Origin: Thauera propionica
GTDB lineage: Bacteria; Pseudomonadota; Gammaproteobacteria; Burkholderiales; Rhodocyclaceae
Direction: 5' to 3'
Assembly (NCBI RefSeq): GCF_002245655.1
Contig: NZ_NOIH01000026.1
Span: 62,001-126,000, forward strand
DNA: 64,000 bases
Shown piece after piece: positions 10,471 through 19,858 of the stretch (position 1 is the stretch's first letter; each line of letters begins with the position of its first letter). The notes under the pieces were generated by a model. It worked only from the letters and a program-made list of their open reading frames with translations, ran no database searches and had not been told where the DNA came from. A program made the translations under genes and the position numbers.

Positions 10471-11810
10471 ACCACGAGGCCTTGCTCACCGACCTGTACG
10501 AGCTGACGATGCTGCAGGCCTACTTCGACGAGGGCATGCAGGACCGGGCGGTGTTCGAGCTGTTCGTGCGCCGCCTGCCCGAGGCGCGCAACTTCCTGCT
10601 CGTCGCGGGCATCGAACAGGCCCTCGACTATCTCGAGTGCCTGCGCTTCACCCCGGATGAACTGGGTTGGCTGGCGGACAGCGGGCGCTTCAGCTCGGCC
10701 TTCCTGCAATCGCTGCGCGACTTCCGCTTCAGCGGCGACGTCTGGGCGATGCGCGAAGGCACGCCCTGCTTCGCCAACGAGCCCATCCTGCGCGTGGAGG
10801 CACCGATCGGCGAAGCGCAGTTCGTCGAATCGCGGCTGATCAACCTGATTCATTTCTCGACCATGGTCGCCTCCAAGGCCGCGCGCTGCGTGCTGGCGGC
10901 ACAGGGCCGGCTGCTGGTCGACTTCGGTCTGCGCCGGGCCCACGGTGGCGAGGCCGGACTGTTGGCCGCCCGCGCCAGCCATCTCGCCGGTTTCGCCGGG
11001 ACGGCGACGGTGATCGCGGGACAACGCTTCGGCATTCCGCTGTTCGGCACCATGGCGCATTCCTACATTGAGGCCCATGCGCGCGAGGCTGACGCCTTCG
11101 CGCGCTTTGCCGCGTCGCAGCCGGGCAACGTGACGCTGCTGATCGACACCTACGACACCGAGTTGGCCGCGCACCGCGTCGTCGAACTGGCGCCGGCCCT
11201 CAAGGCCCGGGGCGTTCGGCTGGCGGCGGTGCGACTCGACAGCGGGGACCTGGCCGCGCACGCGCGGGCCGTGCGCGCCATCCTCGACGACGGCGGCCTG
11301 ACCGACGTCCGCCTCTTCGCCAGCGGCAATCTGGACGAGTACCGGATCGCGGCCCTGCTTGCCGCAGGCGCGCCGATTGACGGCTTCGGCGTGGGTACCA
11401 TGCTGACCACCTCGGGCGACGCGCCCAGCCTCGACATGGTGTACAAGCTGCAACGCTACGCCGGCGTGCCGCGACGCAAGCGCTCGGAAGGCAAGGCCAC
11501 CTGGCCGGATGCCAAGCAGGTGTGGCGCCAGCGCGATGCGCACGGAACGCCGCGGGAAGACGAAATCACCCTGGCGGATGAGATTCGGTCGCCCTCGGAA
11601 TCGACGTCGCTGCTGGCGCCGGTGATGAGGAGCGGTCGTCGAGTAGCGCCACGCGAGTCGCTGGACGCACTGCGCCAGCATGCCGCCGACAAGCTTATGC
11701 ACCTGCCCCCCGCCCTGCGTGCCCTGGACCCGCCCGCGCAGCCCTACCCGGTCACGATCTCGCCGCGCCTGCGGGCGCTCGCCGAGGAGTTGGATCGCGA
11801 GCCGCACTGA
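10467..11810 (+). CDS. pncB: Nicotinate phosphoribosyltransferase
   Basis: 447 residues. It makes nicotinate mononucleotide from nicotinate and PRPP (Preiss-Handler salvage). Typical segments are the N-terminal LLTDLYELTMLQAYF, DFGLRRAHGGEAG in the substrate site, VRLDSGDL and the GFGVGT phosphate-binding loop. It overlaps pncA by 4 bp. The closest relatives of this type are the shorter, DUF-less bacterial PncB enzymes rather than E. coli PncB. Two unrelated PRTase genes are divergently transcribed just upstream. Confidence 0.93.
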   Translation: MNHEALLTDLYELTMLQAYFDEGMQDRAVFELFVRRLPEARNFLLVAGIEQALDYLECLRFTPDELGWLADSGRFSSAFLQSLRDFRFSGDVWAMREGTPCFANEPILRVEAPIGEAQFVESRLINLIHFSTMVASKAARCVLAAQGRLLVDFGLRRAHGGEAGLLAARASHLAGFAGTATVIAGQRFGIPLFGTMAHSYIEAHAREADAFARFAASQPGNVTLLIDTYDTELAAHRVVELAPALKARGVRLAAVRLDSGDLAAHARAVRAILDDGGLTDVRLFASGNLDEYRIAALLAAGAPIDGFGVGTMLTTSGDAPSLDMVYKLQRYAGVPRRKRSEGKATWPDAKQVWRQRDAHGTPREDEITLADEIRSPSESTSLLAPVMRSGRRVAPRESLDALRQHAADKLMHLPPALRALDPPAQPYPVTISPRLRALAEELDREPH

Positions 11811-11860
11811 CGCGACACAGTCATTCGCAACCTCACTCCGGCGCGCGTTCCTGCCGGACT

Positions 11861-13606
11861 TCAGAATGCGATGGCAACGCCGAAATGCAGGCGCAGGCGG
11901 CGCTCATCGTGCCCCCACGCCAGATCGACCGCCAGCGGGCCGGCCGGACTGCGCCAGCGCGCGCCGACACCGTAGCCGGTGCGGAAGTCCAGGTCCTTGC
12001 GTACGTCCGCCGCATCACCGGCATCGACGAACACGGCCGCACCCCACTGGGGGCGGAACCAATGCACGTACTCCGCGCTGAGCGTGCCGAGATAGCGGCC
12101 GCCAACGGTCGCCTCGCCTTCGCGCACGCCCAGGCTCTGATAGGCATAGCCGCGCACCGATTGCGCGCCGCCCGTGCGGAACAGGAAATCCTGTGGGATG
12201 CCTTCGCGCGAATCGGCCAGCGTCGCGCCTGCCTCGCCACGCAGGATCAGCACGTCGCGCTCGCCCACCGGCTGATAGCGCACCGCCCGCCCGTACAGTC
12301 GGACGAAGTCGCGATCGGCAATCGCCATCGCTGCACCGCCCCCCACCTGGAACTCGAGAACGTAGCCGCGAGTCGGGTCGAGCAGATCGTCCACCGCGCG
12401 CTGCACCCAGGTCCAGTTCGCGGTCAACGTATTGCTCGAGCGCGACTCGCCGCCTTCGGGGCGCAGCCGCTCATGCTGAAGGCGGAGGGCAAGCTGGGTC
12501 TCGATGTTGCCCCGTACCGTGTTGCGGGCAACACCGACAGCTTGCGAATGCACCAGCAGACCTTCGAGGTCGCTGCGGTCCACGAGCGCGCCGACGCTGT
12601 CGCGATGGTTGCCCGAGGGCGGCAGGAAGACGTCGGCGTAGGCGGACTGGCGGCGCTGCTCCAGACGCAGACCGGTCGACAACTCCCAGCCACGGCGCAG
12701 CAGATTCACGTCGCGATAGCTCGCCTCCGCACGCAGGCCGGTATTGCTGGAGATGCCGGCGCCGAAGGCGAGATGTTTGGGACGCGCCTCGGAGACCTGC
12801 ACGCGCACCGGGACCGCTGCAGCGAGCGTCGGATCGCGCTCGACATCGACGATGACCGAGGCGAAATGCGGTGTGTTCTGCAGCCCCGTCTGGAAGGCCA
12901 GCAGGGCCTCGCGGTCGTAGGGCTCGCCGACGCGCAGGCGGCTGTATCGCTGCACCAGATCCGCCGGCAGTTCCTGCAATCCGCTGACCTCGAGTGGACC
13001 GAGGTAGAACGCCGGCCCGCTGTCGAGCCGGACGCGGAGCCGGGCAGTGGCACGCTCCGGGTCGATCTCCGCGCGGCTGTCCACGATGCGCGCCGCCGCG
13101 TAGCGCCGCGCCGACACGCTGTCGAGCAGTTGCTGCTTGGCTGCATCCCAGTCGCCCTGGCGGAAGGGCACCCCCGGTGGCAGCGACCACCGCGCCCGCA
13201 GCAGGGTGAGATACGCGTCACCGCCCTGCTCGGCCGCCCGCGTGATTTCGCCGTCGAAGTCGAGCGTCACCTCAGCGATGGTCGTGCGCGGCCCGGGCTC
13301 GACCTTGACCACCCAGCGTCCGGCCTCGCTGCGGTCGATGCGCACCGTCGGCGTGAAGTAGCCCTCGGTGGCAAGCAGGTCGCCGACCTCACGCCGCACG
13401 CGGCGCGCCATCGCGCTGCGGTCGGCAGCGGCGTCGGGCATGGTCACGTCACTGCGTCGAAGCAGGCGGACGTGGCGCTCGAGCAACTCACGCACGACCT
13501 CGGGCGCTTCCAGCCCCACTTCGAGCGCCTGCTGTGCCGCGCCCGACAAGGGCGCACACAGCGCGCCACCGAACAGCAGGAGGGCGAGACCGCGCCGCGG
13601 ACGCAT
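11861..13606 (-). CDS. tamA: Translocation and assembly module subunit TamA (Omp85 family)
   Basis: 581 residues. A signal peptide (about 1-24, with the AAQQ cleavage region) is followed by POTRA-type domains (about 30-270) and a C-terminal beta-barrel that ends in Phe (GVAIAF), the outer-membrane signature. The Omp85 motif region VRGY (GAQSVRGYAYQ) is present. Size matches TamA (about 577 in E. coli) rather than BamA (about 800). With TamB it inserts autotransporters and other outer membrane proteins; no tamB is next to it in this window. It ends head-on to pncB. Confidence 0.88.
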   Translation of the reverse strand: MRPRRGLALLLFGGALCAPLSGAAQQALEVGLEAPEVVRELLERHVRLLRRSDVTMPDAAADRSAMARRVRREVGDLLATEGYFTPTVRIDRSEAGRWVVKVEPGPRTTIAEVTLDFDGEITRAAEQGGDAYLTLLRARWSLPPGVPFRQGDWDAAKQQLLDSVSARRYAAARIVDSRAEIDPERATARLRVRLDSGPAFYLGPLEVSGLQELPADLVQRYSRLRVGEPYDREALLAFQTGLQNTPHFASVIVDVERDPTLAAAVPVRVQVSEARPKHLAFGAGISSNTGLRAEASYRDVNLLRRGWELSTGLRLEQRRQSAYADVFLPPSGNHRDSVGALVDRSDLEGLLVHSQAVGVARNTVRGNIETQLALRLQHERLRPEGGESRSSNTLTANWTWVQRAVDDLLDPTRGYVLEFQVGGGAAMAIADRDFVRLYGRAVRYQPVGERDVLILRGEAGATLADSREGIPQDFLFRTGGAQSVRGYAYQSLGVREGEATVGGRYLGTLSAEYVHWFRPQWGAAVFVDAGDAADVRKDLDFRTGYGVGARWRSPAGPLAVDLAWGHDERRLRLHFGVAIAF

Positions 13607-13616
13607 GCTGCCGCGG

Positions 13617-14618
13617 TCAGGTCTCGCGGTGATACTCGGTCACGCGCTCGACCTCGGCCTTGGAGCCGAGGATCACCGGCACGCGCTGATGGAGCTCGCG
13701 CGGCTGTACGTCGAGGATGCGCTCGCGGCCGGTGGTAGCAGCCCCGCCGGCCTGCTCGACCAGCATCGCCATCGGGTTGGCTTCGTACATCAGGCGCAGC
13801 TTGCCGCCCTTGTCGCGGCACTTCTCGTCCAGCGGATACATGAAGATGCCACCGCGGGTCAGGATGCGATGCACGTCGGACACCATCGACGCGACCCAGC
13901 GCATGTTGAAGTCGACGCCGCGCGGCCCCGTCTTACCCTGTTGCAGTTCGTCGATGTAACGCTGCACCGGCTTCTCCCAGAAACGTGCATTCGACGCGTT
14001 GATCGCATACTCGCGCGTTTCCTCGGGAATGCTCATGAACGGGTGCGTGTAGATGAAGCTGCCCATCTCGCGGTCGAGGGTGAAGGCATGCACGCCCTGA
14101 CCGACCGTCAGCACGAACTGGGTGGATGGGCCATAGACGGCATAGCCTGCGGCCACCTGCTCGCGTCCCGGCTGCAGGAAGCTGGCCTCGGTCGGCTGTT
14201 CGCCCCCCGGCGGATTGCGCAATACGGAGAAGATGGTCCCGACAGAGATATTGACGTCGATGTTCGACGAACCATCGAGCGGATCGAACAGCAGCAGGAA
14301 GCCGCCCTTCGGATAGTCGAAGGGGATCTGGTGCACGGTCTCGACCTCCTCCGAAGCCATGGCCGCGAGGTGGCCGCCCCACTCGTTGGCCTGCAGCAGG
14401 ATCTCGTTGGCGATCACATCGAGCTTCTTCTGTGCCTCGCCCTGCACGTTGTCGGTACCGGCCTCGCCGAGCACCCCGGCGAGCGCCCCCTTGGACACGT
14501 TGACGCTGATGGCCTTGACCGCCCGGGCGACGACCTCGATCAGCAGGCGCAGGTCGGCGGTGATGCGACCGGCGCGCTGCTGCTCGATCAGGAACTGGGT
14601 GAGGGTGACGCGACGCAT
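13617..14618 (-). CDS. fbp: Fructose-1,6-bisphosphatase, class I
   Basis: 333 residues. Mg2+ and substrate motifs are clear: the [10 protein letters not shown] metal loop and [13 protein letters not shown] for the metal site, and the C-terminal GGIFMYP and [11 protein letters not shown] segments. It hydrolyses fructose 1,6-bisphosphate to fructose 6-phosphate for gluconeogenesis. It lies 10 bp upstream of tamA on the same strand and divergent from dadA. Confidence 0.96.
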   Translation of the reverse strand: MRRVTLTQFLIEQQRAGRITADLRLLIEVVARAVKAISVNVSKGALAGVLGEAGTDNVQGEAQKKLDVIANEILLQANEWGGHLAAMASEEVETVHQIPFDYPKGGFLLLFDPLDGSSNIDVNISVGTIFSVLRNPPGGEQPTEASFLQPGREQVAAGYAVYGPSTQFVLTVGQGVHAFTLDREMGSFIYTHPFMSIPEETREYAINASNARFWEKPVQRYIDELQQGKTGPRGVDFNMRWVASMVSDVHRILTRGGIFMYPLDEKCRDKGGKLRLMYEANPMAMLVEQAGGAATTGRERILDVQPRELHQRVPVILGSKAEVERVTEYHRET

Positions 14619-14810
14619 GAGAGAACTCCGTGAATGCGGTGTGATGTCTGACAGCGCGAATTATCCCGGTTCCACGCGCCGTGCGCACGGCAAAAAAAGC
14701 GCTGCGTGTTTCGTCCGCGCGCTGTGGGGGCTATGATCCCGCCTCGGCCACGGCGGGAACCTCCCTCGGGGACCCGACTCGTACAGCCGTCATCCATCGC
14801 TCCCCGACAT

Positions 14811-16064
14811 ATGCACGTCATGGTTCTCGGCGCCGGTGTCACCGGCGTCACGACCGCCTGGTTCCTGCATCAGGCGGGACTCGAGGTCAGTCTCGTCGAC
14901 CGCCAGCCCGGCGCCGGACGCGAGACGAGCTTTGCCAACGGCGGCCAGATCTCGATCAGCCATCCGGAACCCTGGGCCAATCCCGCTGCACCATGGCTTG
15001 CGCTGCGCTGGCTCGGGCGCGAGGATGCGCCGCTGAAGATCCGCCCCGCCTTCGATCCGGCACAGTGGCGCTGGGCGACGTCCTTCCTGCACGAATGCCT
15101 GCCGTGGCGCACACGCCGCAACACCGAGGCGATCGCTGCGCTCGCCCTCTTCAGCGGCGAACGGCTGCGCGCGGTGCGCGAGAAAACCGGGATCGAGTAC
15201 GAACAGCGCATGACCGGAATCCTGCATCTGTTCCATACGGCGCGCGAATTCGCCCATGCGCCCGCGCGCGCATCGACGCTGCGAAAGCTCGGCATTCCTG
15301 TGGAAGTGCGCTCACGCCCGGAATGCCTTGCCCTGGAGCCCGCGCTCGCAGGCCGGCCGGACGGGATCGCAGGCGGCCTGTATGCACCGGACGACGAGTC
15401 GGGCAACGCGCAGCGCTTCACCGAAGCGCTCGCCGCAAGACTGGGGGAAATGGGGGTACGGCTGCACTGGAACACCGAGATCCGGCAACTGGCAGTTAGC
15501 GGCAGCCGCATCGAGGGGGTTAACGTGCGTGACGTAATGGGGCGCAAGGGCATGCTCAGCGCCGACGCCTTCGTCGTGTGCCTGGGCAGCTACAGCGGAA
15601 AACTGTTGCGCCCGCTGGGGCAACGCGTACCGATCTATCCGGTGAAGGGCTACTCGATCACGGCCGCCCTTGCTGCGCCGGAACGCGCGCCCGTGGTGAG
15701 CCTGACCGACGAATCTCGCCGCGTCGTCTGCTCCCGCCTTGGCGACCGCTTGCGCGTGGCGGGTACGGCTGAACTCGCCGGCTTCGACACGACCATCCGC
15801 CCCGAGCGCATCAAACCGCTGCTCGAATGGGCTCGCGCCCACTTCCCGGGCGCCATCGATGAGGCGCAAGTGACGCCGTGGGCCGGACTGCGTCCAGCCA
15901 CGCCGAGTAATCTTCCCCTCATCGGCCGCAGCCATGCCGAGAACCTGTGGCTCAACACCGGCCACGGCACCCTGGGGTGGACCCTGGCCTGCGGCTCGGC
16001 GGCGGCGCTGACCCTGCTGATTCAGGGCGAGAAACCGCCGGTGGCGTTCCCGTTTCAGCGCTGA
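14811..16064 (+). CDS. dadA: D-amino-acid dehydrogenase, small FAD subunit type
   Basis: 417 residues from the ATG at 14811, chosen because the FAD dinucleotide-binding motif starts at once (HVMVLGAGVTGVTTAWFL), as in DadA. In-frame ATGs upstream at 14733 and at 14706 would add a non-conserved leader. The TSFANGGQIS motif after the FAD region and the C-terminal GHGTLGWTLACGSA are typical of DadA. It oxidises D-amino acids and passes electrons to the quinone pool. No Shine-Dalgarno stands out at 14811, so the start is less sure than the function. No alanine racemase is adjacent. Confidence 0.85.
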   Translation: MHVMVLGAGVTGVTTAWFLHQAGLEVSLVDRQPGAGRETSFANGGQISISHPEPWANPAAPWLALRWLGREDAPLKIRPAFDPAQWRWATSFLHECLPWRTRRNTEAIAALALFSGERLRAVREKTGIEYEQRMTGILHLFHTAREFAHAPARASTLRKLGIPVEVRSRPECLALEPALAGRPDGIAGGLYAPDDESGNAQRFTEALAARLGEMGVRLHWNTEIRQLAVSGSRIEGVNVRDVMGRKGMLSADAFVVCLGSYSGKLLRPLGQRVPIYPVKGYSITAALAAPERAPVVSLTDESRRVVCSRLGDRLRVAGTAELAGFDTTIRPERIKPLLEWARAHFPGAIDEAQVTPWAGLRPATPSNLPLIGRSHAENLWLNTGHGTLGWTLACGSAAALTLLIQGEKPPVAFPFQR

Positions 16065-16086
16065 GTCGAGGCAGACCTCACCGCCA

Positions 16087-16584
16087 TCAGGCGCAGGCCT
16101 TCTTCTCGGCGTCGCTCTCGGCGCTCAGCGTCGCACACGCGCAACCTGACGCAGCCTGGCCTTCAGCGCCTTCCGCATTCGCAAACGTGCCGCTGTCCAC
16201 ATCGTAGCCGACGCTCTGCAGATGGAAAGCCAGCGCGGCATCCATGCCGTTGGTGTGATGATCGAACCAGGCCGGCAACTCCTGCACGAGGCGCTTGGCG
16301 AAGAAGGTGTCGCCTGCGGCGACACGCTTGCGGATGTCGTGCAGGACGGCGAGCACACGATCGTGCTCGGCGCGGTGACAGCCCGGGAAATTGACCACCT
16401 CCATCCAGCGGTTCTCCTGGGCGAAGTGGGCCTCGGTGTGCGCGACGAAAGCATCGTAGGCGGCGAGAAAATCGTCAGGCCCCGCGTTGGCAACCACGTT
16501 ATAGAGCTCGACAAACTCGCGGTGCGTGTCGTCCATGCGCGCGAGGCCGTTCTCCAGCTTCTCGCTCCATTCAAGACTGGCCAT
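16087..16584 (-). CDS. Bacteriohemerythrin
   Basis: 165 residues from the ATG at 16584; a GTG at 16596 would overlap the sspB stop (GTGA) and add four residues. The diiron ligands of hemerythrin are seen: the H of DDTHREF, HTEAHFAQE, HRAEHDR and HHTNGMDA. Such proteins bind O2 or sense it and may deliver it to oxidases. The C-terminal tail after about residue 130 is unusual, with cysteines in the order GCACAT and KKACA, not part of the fold. It is the last gene after petABC and sspAB. Confidence 0.88.
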   Translation of the reverse strand: MASLEWSEKLENGLARMDDTHREFVELYNVVANAGPDDFLAAYDAFVAHTEAHFAQENRWMEVVNFPGCHRAEHDRVLAVLHDIRKRVAAGDTFFAKRLVQELPAWFDHHTNGMDAALAFHLQSVGYDVDSGTFANAEGAEGQAASGCACATLSAESDAEKKACA

Positions 16585-16592
16585 GGCTTGTC

Positions 16593-17066
16593 TCACTTCA
16601 CAACGGTCAGGTGGGAAGGACGAGGACGGCGCGGCGCGTCTTCGCCCGCGGGCGCTTCGGCCTTCGCCTCAGCGGCCGCATCGGCCATGTCCACGACGGT
16701 TTGAGGCGTCTCACCCAGTGTCTCATCGGCATCGACACCCGCGTCATCGCCCGTGATCTCGGGCTCGAAGGCCATGCCCTGCCCGTTTTCGCGGGCGTAG
16801 ACGGCGATCACGTTGGCGATCGGCACCACGAGCGAATGCGCCACCCCACCGAAGCGGGCCTGGAAGCTGATGAAATCATTTGCGATCTGCAACTGCCCGG
16901 TCGCATCGGGCGACAGGTTCAACACGATCTGTCCGTCACGCGCATAGCCCGGCGGAACGCGCGTCTGGGCATCCACGAGCGTGGCGACGTAGGGCGTGAA
17001 TCCCTGATCGACGCACCATTCCCAGATGGCGCGGATCAGGTAAGGCTTGGTCGATACCGTGGTCAT
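16593..17066 (-). CDS. sspB: ClpXP specificity-enhancing factor SspB
   Basis: 157 residues. The folded domain (1-110) has the SspB start TKPYLIRAIWEWCVDQGFTPY and the NLSPDATGQL and ISFQARFGG segments. A flexible acidic linker and a short basic tail ending RPRPSHLTVVK (the XB module that binds ClpX) follow. It tethers ssrA-tagged proteins to ClpXP. It lies 63 bp downstream of sspA, the standard order in proteobacteria. Confidence 0.93.
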   Translation of the reverse strand: MTTVSTKPYLIRAIWEWCVDQGFTPYVATLVDAQTRVPPGYARDGQIVLNLSPDATGQLQIANDFISFQARFGGVAHSLVVPIANVIAVYARENGQGMAFEPEITGDDAGVDADETLGETPQTVVDMADAAAEAKAEAPAGEDAPRRPRPSHLTVVK

Positions 17067-17129
17067 GAGTCTTCCATCAGGCGACGCCGCGGCCGCGAGG
17101 CGCGACCATCGGCGTCGGGGGTCGGCAGA

Positions 17130-17726
17130 TCAGCGACGCATCACCTTCTCGGAGGGCGTCAGCGCATCGATGAAACCCTGGCGGCTGAATATCCGCTCGG
17201 CGTACTTCATCAGCGGCGCGGCGGCCTTGGGCAGCTCGATGCCGTAGTGCTCCAGGCGCCACAGCAGCGGCGCAATGGCCACGTCGAGCATAGAGAACTC
17301 CTCGCCGAGCATGAACTTCTGCTTGGTGAAGATCGGCGCGAGCTGGGTGAGCTGGTCACGGACGTGCGCGCGGTTCTTGTCCACGCCCTTCTGGTTCGCC
17401 TCGAGCGCTTCCAGGTGCGAGAACAGTTCCTGCTCGAAGGTGTGCAGCAGTTGGCGGGCGCGCGCGCGCATGATCGGGTCGGGCGGCATCAGCTGCGGAT
17501 GCGGAAAACGCTCGTCGATGTACTCGTTGATGATGTTCGACTCGTACAGCACGAGGTCGCGGTCCACCAGCACCGGCACGCGGTTGTAGGGGTTGATGAC
17601 GGCGATGTCTTCGGGCTTGTTGTAGAGATCGACGTCAATGACTTCGAAATCCATGCCCTTCTCGAACAGGACGATCCGGCAGCGATGGCTGAAGGGGTCG
17701 GTCGTGCCGGAATACAGGTTCATCAT
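17130..17726 (-). CDS. sspA: Stringent starvation protein A
   Basis: 198 residues from the ATG at 17726 with GGAGTGG upstream; the frame continues to 17756 without support. It has a glutathione-S-transferase fold but is an RNA-polymerase-associated regulator. The GST-N-like start MMNLYSGTTDPFSHRCRIVLFEKG and VINPYNRVPVLVDRDLVLYESNIINEY segments match the family. It follows petC with a terminator between them and precedes sspB. Confidence 0.93.
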   Translation of the reverse strand: MMNLYSGTTDPFSHRCRIVLFEKGMDFEVIDVDLYNKPEDIAVINPYNRVPVLVDRDLVLYESNIINEYIDERFPHPQLMPPDPIMRARARQLLHTFEQELFSHLEALEANQKGVDKNRAHVRDQLTQLAPIFTKQKFMLGEEFSMLDVAIAPLLWRLEHYGIELPKAAAPLMKYAERIFSRQGFIDALTPSEKVMRR

Positions 17727-17748
17727 GGTGTTGCCACTCCGGGGATAC

Positions 17749-17784
17749 AAAAGCAAAAGCGCACCACGCGGTTCCGCGTGGTGC
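17749..17784 (-). terminator. Intrinsic terminator after petABC
   Basis: A 10-bp perfect stem (GCACCACGCG / CGCGTGGTGC, 17761-17784) with a 4-base loop is followed on the minus strand by GCTTTTGCTTTTG. It lies between the petC stop and the sspA start, so it should separate the two transcripts, at least in part. Confidence 0.8.
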
Positions 17785-17834
17785 GTCTGGGTCAGGACTG
17801 CATCAACAGGCCTCGCGGCCGGTTGTCGTTCCGA

Positions 17835-18590
17835 TCAATGAATGTCCTTCCAGTAGTTCTTCTTGAGCGCGTAAGACAGCACGAACAGGCCTGCGAGGAA
17901 GATCAGCACGAAGGTACCAATCGTCTTGCGCTTCTCTGCGACCGGCTCGCCCATCCAAACGAGGAAGGAGACAAGGTCGGCGATCGACTTGTCGTACTCC
18001 TCAGCCGACATCTTGCCGGGCTTGGCGAGCGACAGTTCGACATGCTTGGAGCCGTCTGCGTTCTCGGTGACCTTGGCGACCTGCTCGCCCTGCAGCTCCC
18101 ACAGGACGTGCGGCATACCGACGTTCTCGAAGATCACGTTGTTCCAGCCGGTCGGACGAGCGGGGTCACGGTAGAACTGGCGCAGGTAGGTGTACAGCCA
18201 GTCCGCACCGCTGCCGTCACCGGAAGCGCGCGAACGGGCGATCACCGACAGGTCGGGCGGCGCGGCGCCGAACCACACCTTGCCGTCATCGCGTGCCATC
18301 GAGATCTTCATCAGATCGCCGACCTTCTCGCCGGTGAACATCAGGTTGTCGCGAATCATCTGCTCGGACAGGCCGATGTTCTGCAGCTGGTTGTAGCGCA
18401 CGTAGGACGCGCCGTGGCAGTTCAGACAGTAATTGACGAACAGCTTCGCGCCGTGCTGGAGCGCCGCCGGATCGGTGCTGACCGGGGCCTTGTCGAGGTG
18501 CACCGAAGCACCCGCCGCCAGCGCCACCGCCGGAGCGAACAGCAGCACCGCTGCCGCACGCTTGATGAGATTGATCACGCGCATTTTCAT
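17835..18590 (-). CDS. petC: Cytochrome c1 of the bc1 complex
   Basis: 251 residues from the ATG at 18590, which overlaps the petB stop (ATGA). A signal peptide ends near ALAA (about residue 26). The heme-binding motif CLNCHGASY is at about residue 55, and a C-terminal membrane anchor (TFVLIFLAGLFVLSYALKKNYW) ends the protein. The Met ligand would be in the VGMPHVLW segment. Electron carrier from the Rieske protein to soluble cytochromes. The frame continues upstream into petB but only as a shadow. Confidence 0.96.
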   Translation of the reverse strand: MKMRVINLIKRAAAVLLFAPAVALAAGASVHLDKAPVSTDPAALQHGAKLFVNYCLNCHGASYVRYNQLQNIGLSEQMIRDNLMFTGEKVGDLMKISMARDDGKVWFGAAPPDLSVIARSRASGDGSGADWLYTYLRQFYRDPARPTGWNNVIFENVGMPHVLWELQGEQVAKVTENADGSKHVELSLAKPGKMSAEEYDKSIADLVSFLVWMGEPVAEKRKTIGTFVLIFLAGLFVLSYALKKNYWKDIH

Positions 18591-19855
18591 TTGAAGTTCA
18601 CCCTTTCCGGTTCGGCCTTGCACTTGTCGAGCTTGCTGTACCACGGCATCAGCAGGAAGAACGCGAAGTACAGCACCGAGCAGATCTGCGACACCAGCGT
18701 ACGACCCGGGGTCGGGGGCAGCACGCCCAGGTAACCCAGGATGAAGAAGCAGATGACGAAGATGACCAGCGCAATCTTGAAGATCGGGCCCTTGTAGCGA
18801 ACCGACTTCACCGGGCTGCGATCCAGCCAGGGCAGGAAGGCGATGATCACGACCGAGGCACCCATGGCCACAACGCCCCAGAACTTCGCATCGAGGCCGA
18901 ACAGCGGGTAGGTGACCGCGCGCAGGATCGAATAGAAGGGGGTGAAGTACCACACCGGCGCGATGTGCGGCGGCGTCTTCAGCGGGTCGGCCGGGATGAA
19001 GTTGTTGAACTCGAGGAAGTAACCGCCACCTTCCGGCGCGAAGAACACGACCGCGCTGAAGAAGAACAGGAAGGCCACGACGCCGACGATGTCCTTGACC
19101 GTGTAGTACGGATGGAAGGGAATGCCGTCCAGCGGAATGCCGTTGGCATCCTTCTTCTTCTTGATCTCGACACCGTCCGGGTTGTTCGAGCCGACTTCGT
19201 GCAGCGCGATGATGTGTGCAGCGACGAGGCCGATCAGCACCAGCGGCACGGCGATGACGTGGAAGGAGAAGAAGCGGTTCAACGTCGCGTCGGACACGAC
19301 GAAGTCGCCGCGGATGACCAGCGACAGGTCAGGACCGATCACCGGGATCGCCGAGAACAGGTTGACGATGACCTGGGCGCCCCAGAAGGACATCTGCCCC
19401 CACGGCAGCAGGTAGCCCATGAAGGCCTCGGCCATCAGCACCAGGAAGATCAGGGTGCCGAAGATCCAGATCAGCTCGCGCGGCTTGCGGTACGAACCGT
19501 AGAGCAGACCGCGGAACATGTGCAGGTACACGACGATGAAGAAGGCCGATGCACCGGTCGAGTGCAGGTAGCGGATGAGCCAGCCACCCGGCACCTCGCG
19601 CATGATGTACTCGACGCTGGCGAAGGCCACCGGCACACCGGCGGCGTTCAGCGAGGCATCCGGCTTGTAGTGCATGACCAGGAAGATGCCGGTCAGGATC
19701 TGGATCACCAGCACCAGCAGGGCCAGCGAGCCGAAGAAGTACCAGAAATTGAAGTTCTTCGGGGCGTAGTACTCGGTGAGGTGCCCCTTGATGGACGACG
19801 TCAGCGGAAAACGCTCGTCGATCCAGTTCAGCACAGCCTGGGATTTCGTGGTCAT
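18587..19855 (-). CDS. petB: Cytochrome b of the bc1 complex
   Basis: 422 residues with the full eight-helix plan. The heme ligand histidines are in LIRYLHSTGASAFFIVVYLHMFRG and RFFSFHVIAVPLVLIGLVAAHI. The PEWY-type quinol-oxidation motif is present as PVWYFTP, a change from PEWY. It begins 4 bp after petA and overlaps petC by 4 bp. Proteobacterial bc1 variants often have PVWY in the betaproteobacteria, so I do not treat this as a defect. Confidence 0.96.
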   Translation of the reverse strand: MTTKSQAVLNWIDERFPLTSSIKGHLTEYYAPKNFNFWYFFGSLALLVLVIQILTGIFLVMHYKPDASLNAAGVPVAFASVEYIMREVPGGWLIRYLHSTGASAFFIVVYLHMFRGLLYGSYRKPRELIWIFGTLIFLVLMAEAFMGYLLPWGQMSFWGAQVIVNLFSAIPVIGPDLSLVIRGDFVVSDATLNRFFSFHVIAVPLVLIGLVAAHIIALHEVGSNNPDGVEIKKKKDANGIPLDGIPFHPYYTVKDIVGVVAFLFFFSAVVFFAPEGGGYFLEFNNFIPADPLKTPPHIAPVWYFTPFYSILRAVTYPLFGLDAKFWGVVAMGASVVIIAFLPWLDRSPVKSVRYKGPIFKIALVIFVICFFILGYLGVLPPTPGRTLVSQICSVLYFAFFLLMPWYSKLDKCKAEPERVNFK

Positions 19856-19858
19856 CGC

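Noticed and set aside
14648-14710. Inverted repeat GCCGTGCGCACGGC next to an A7 run as a terminator
   Set aside because: The T run precedes rather than follows the hairpin on the strand that would need it, and there is no gene to terminate there.
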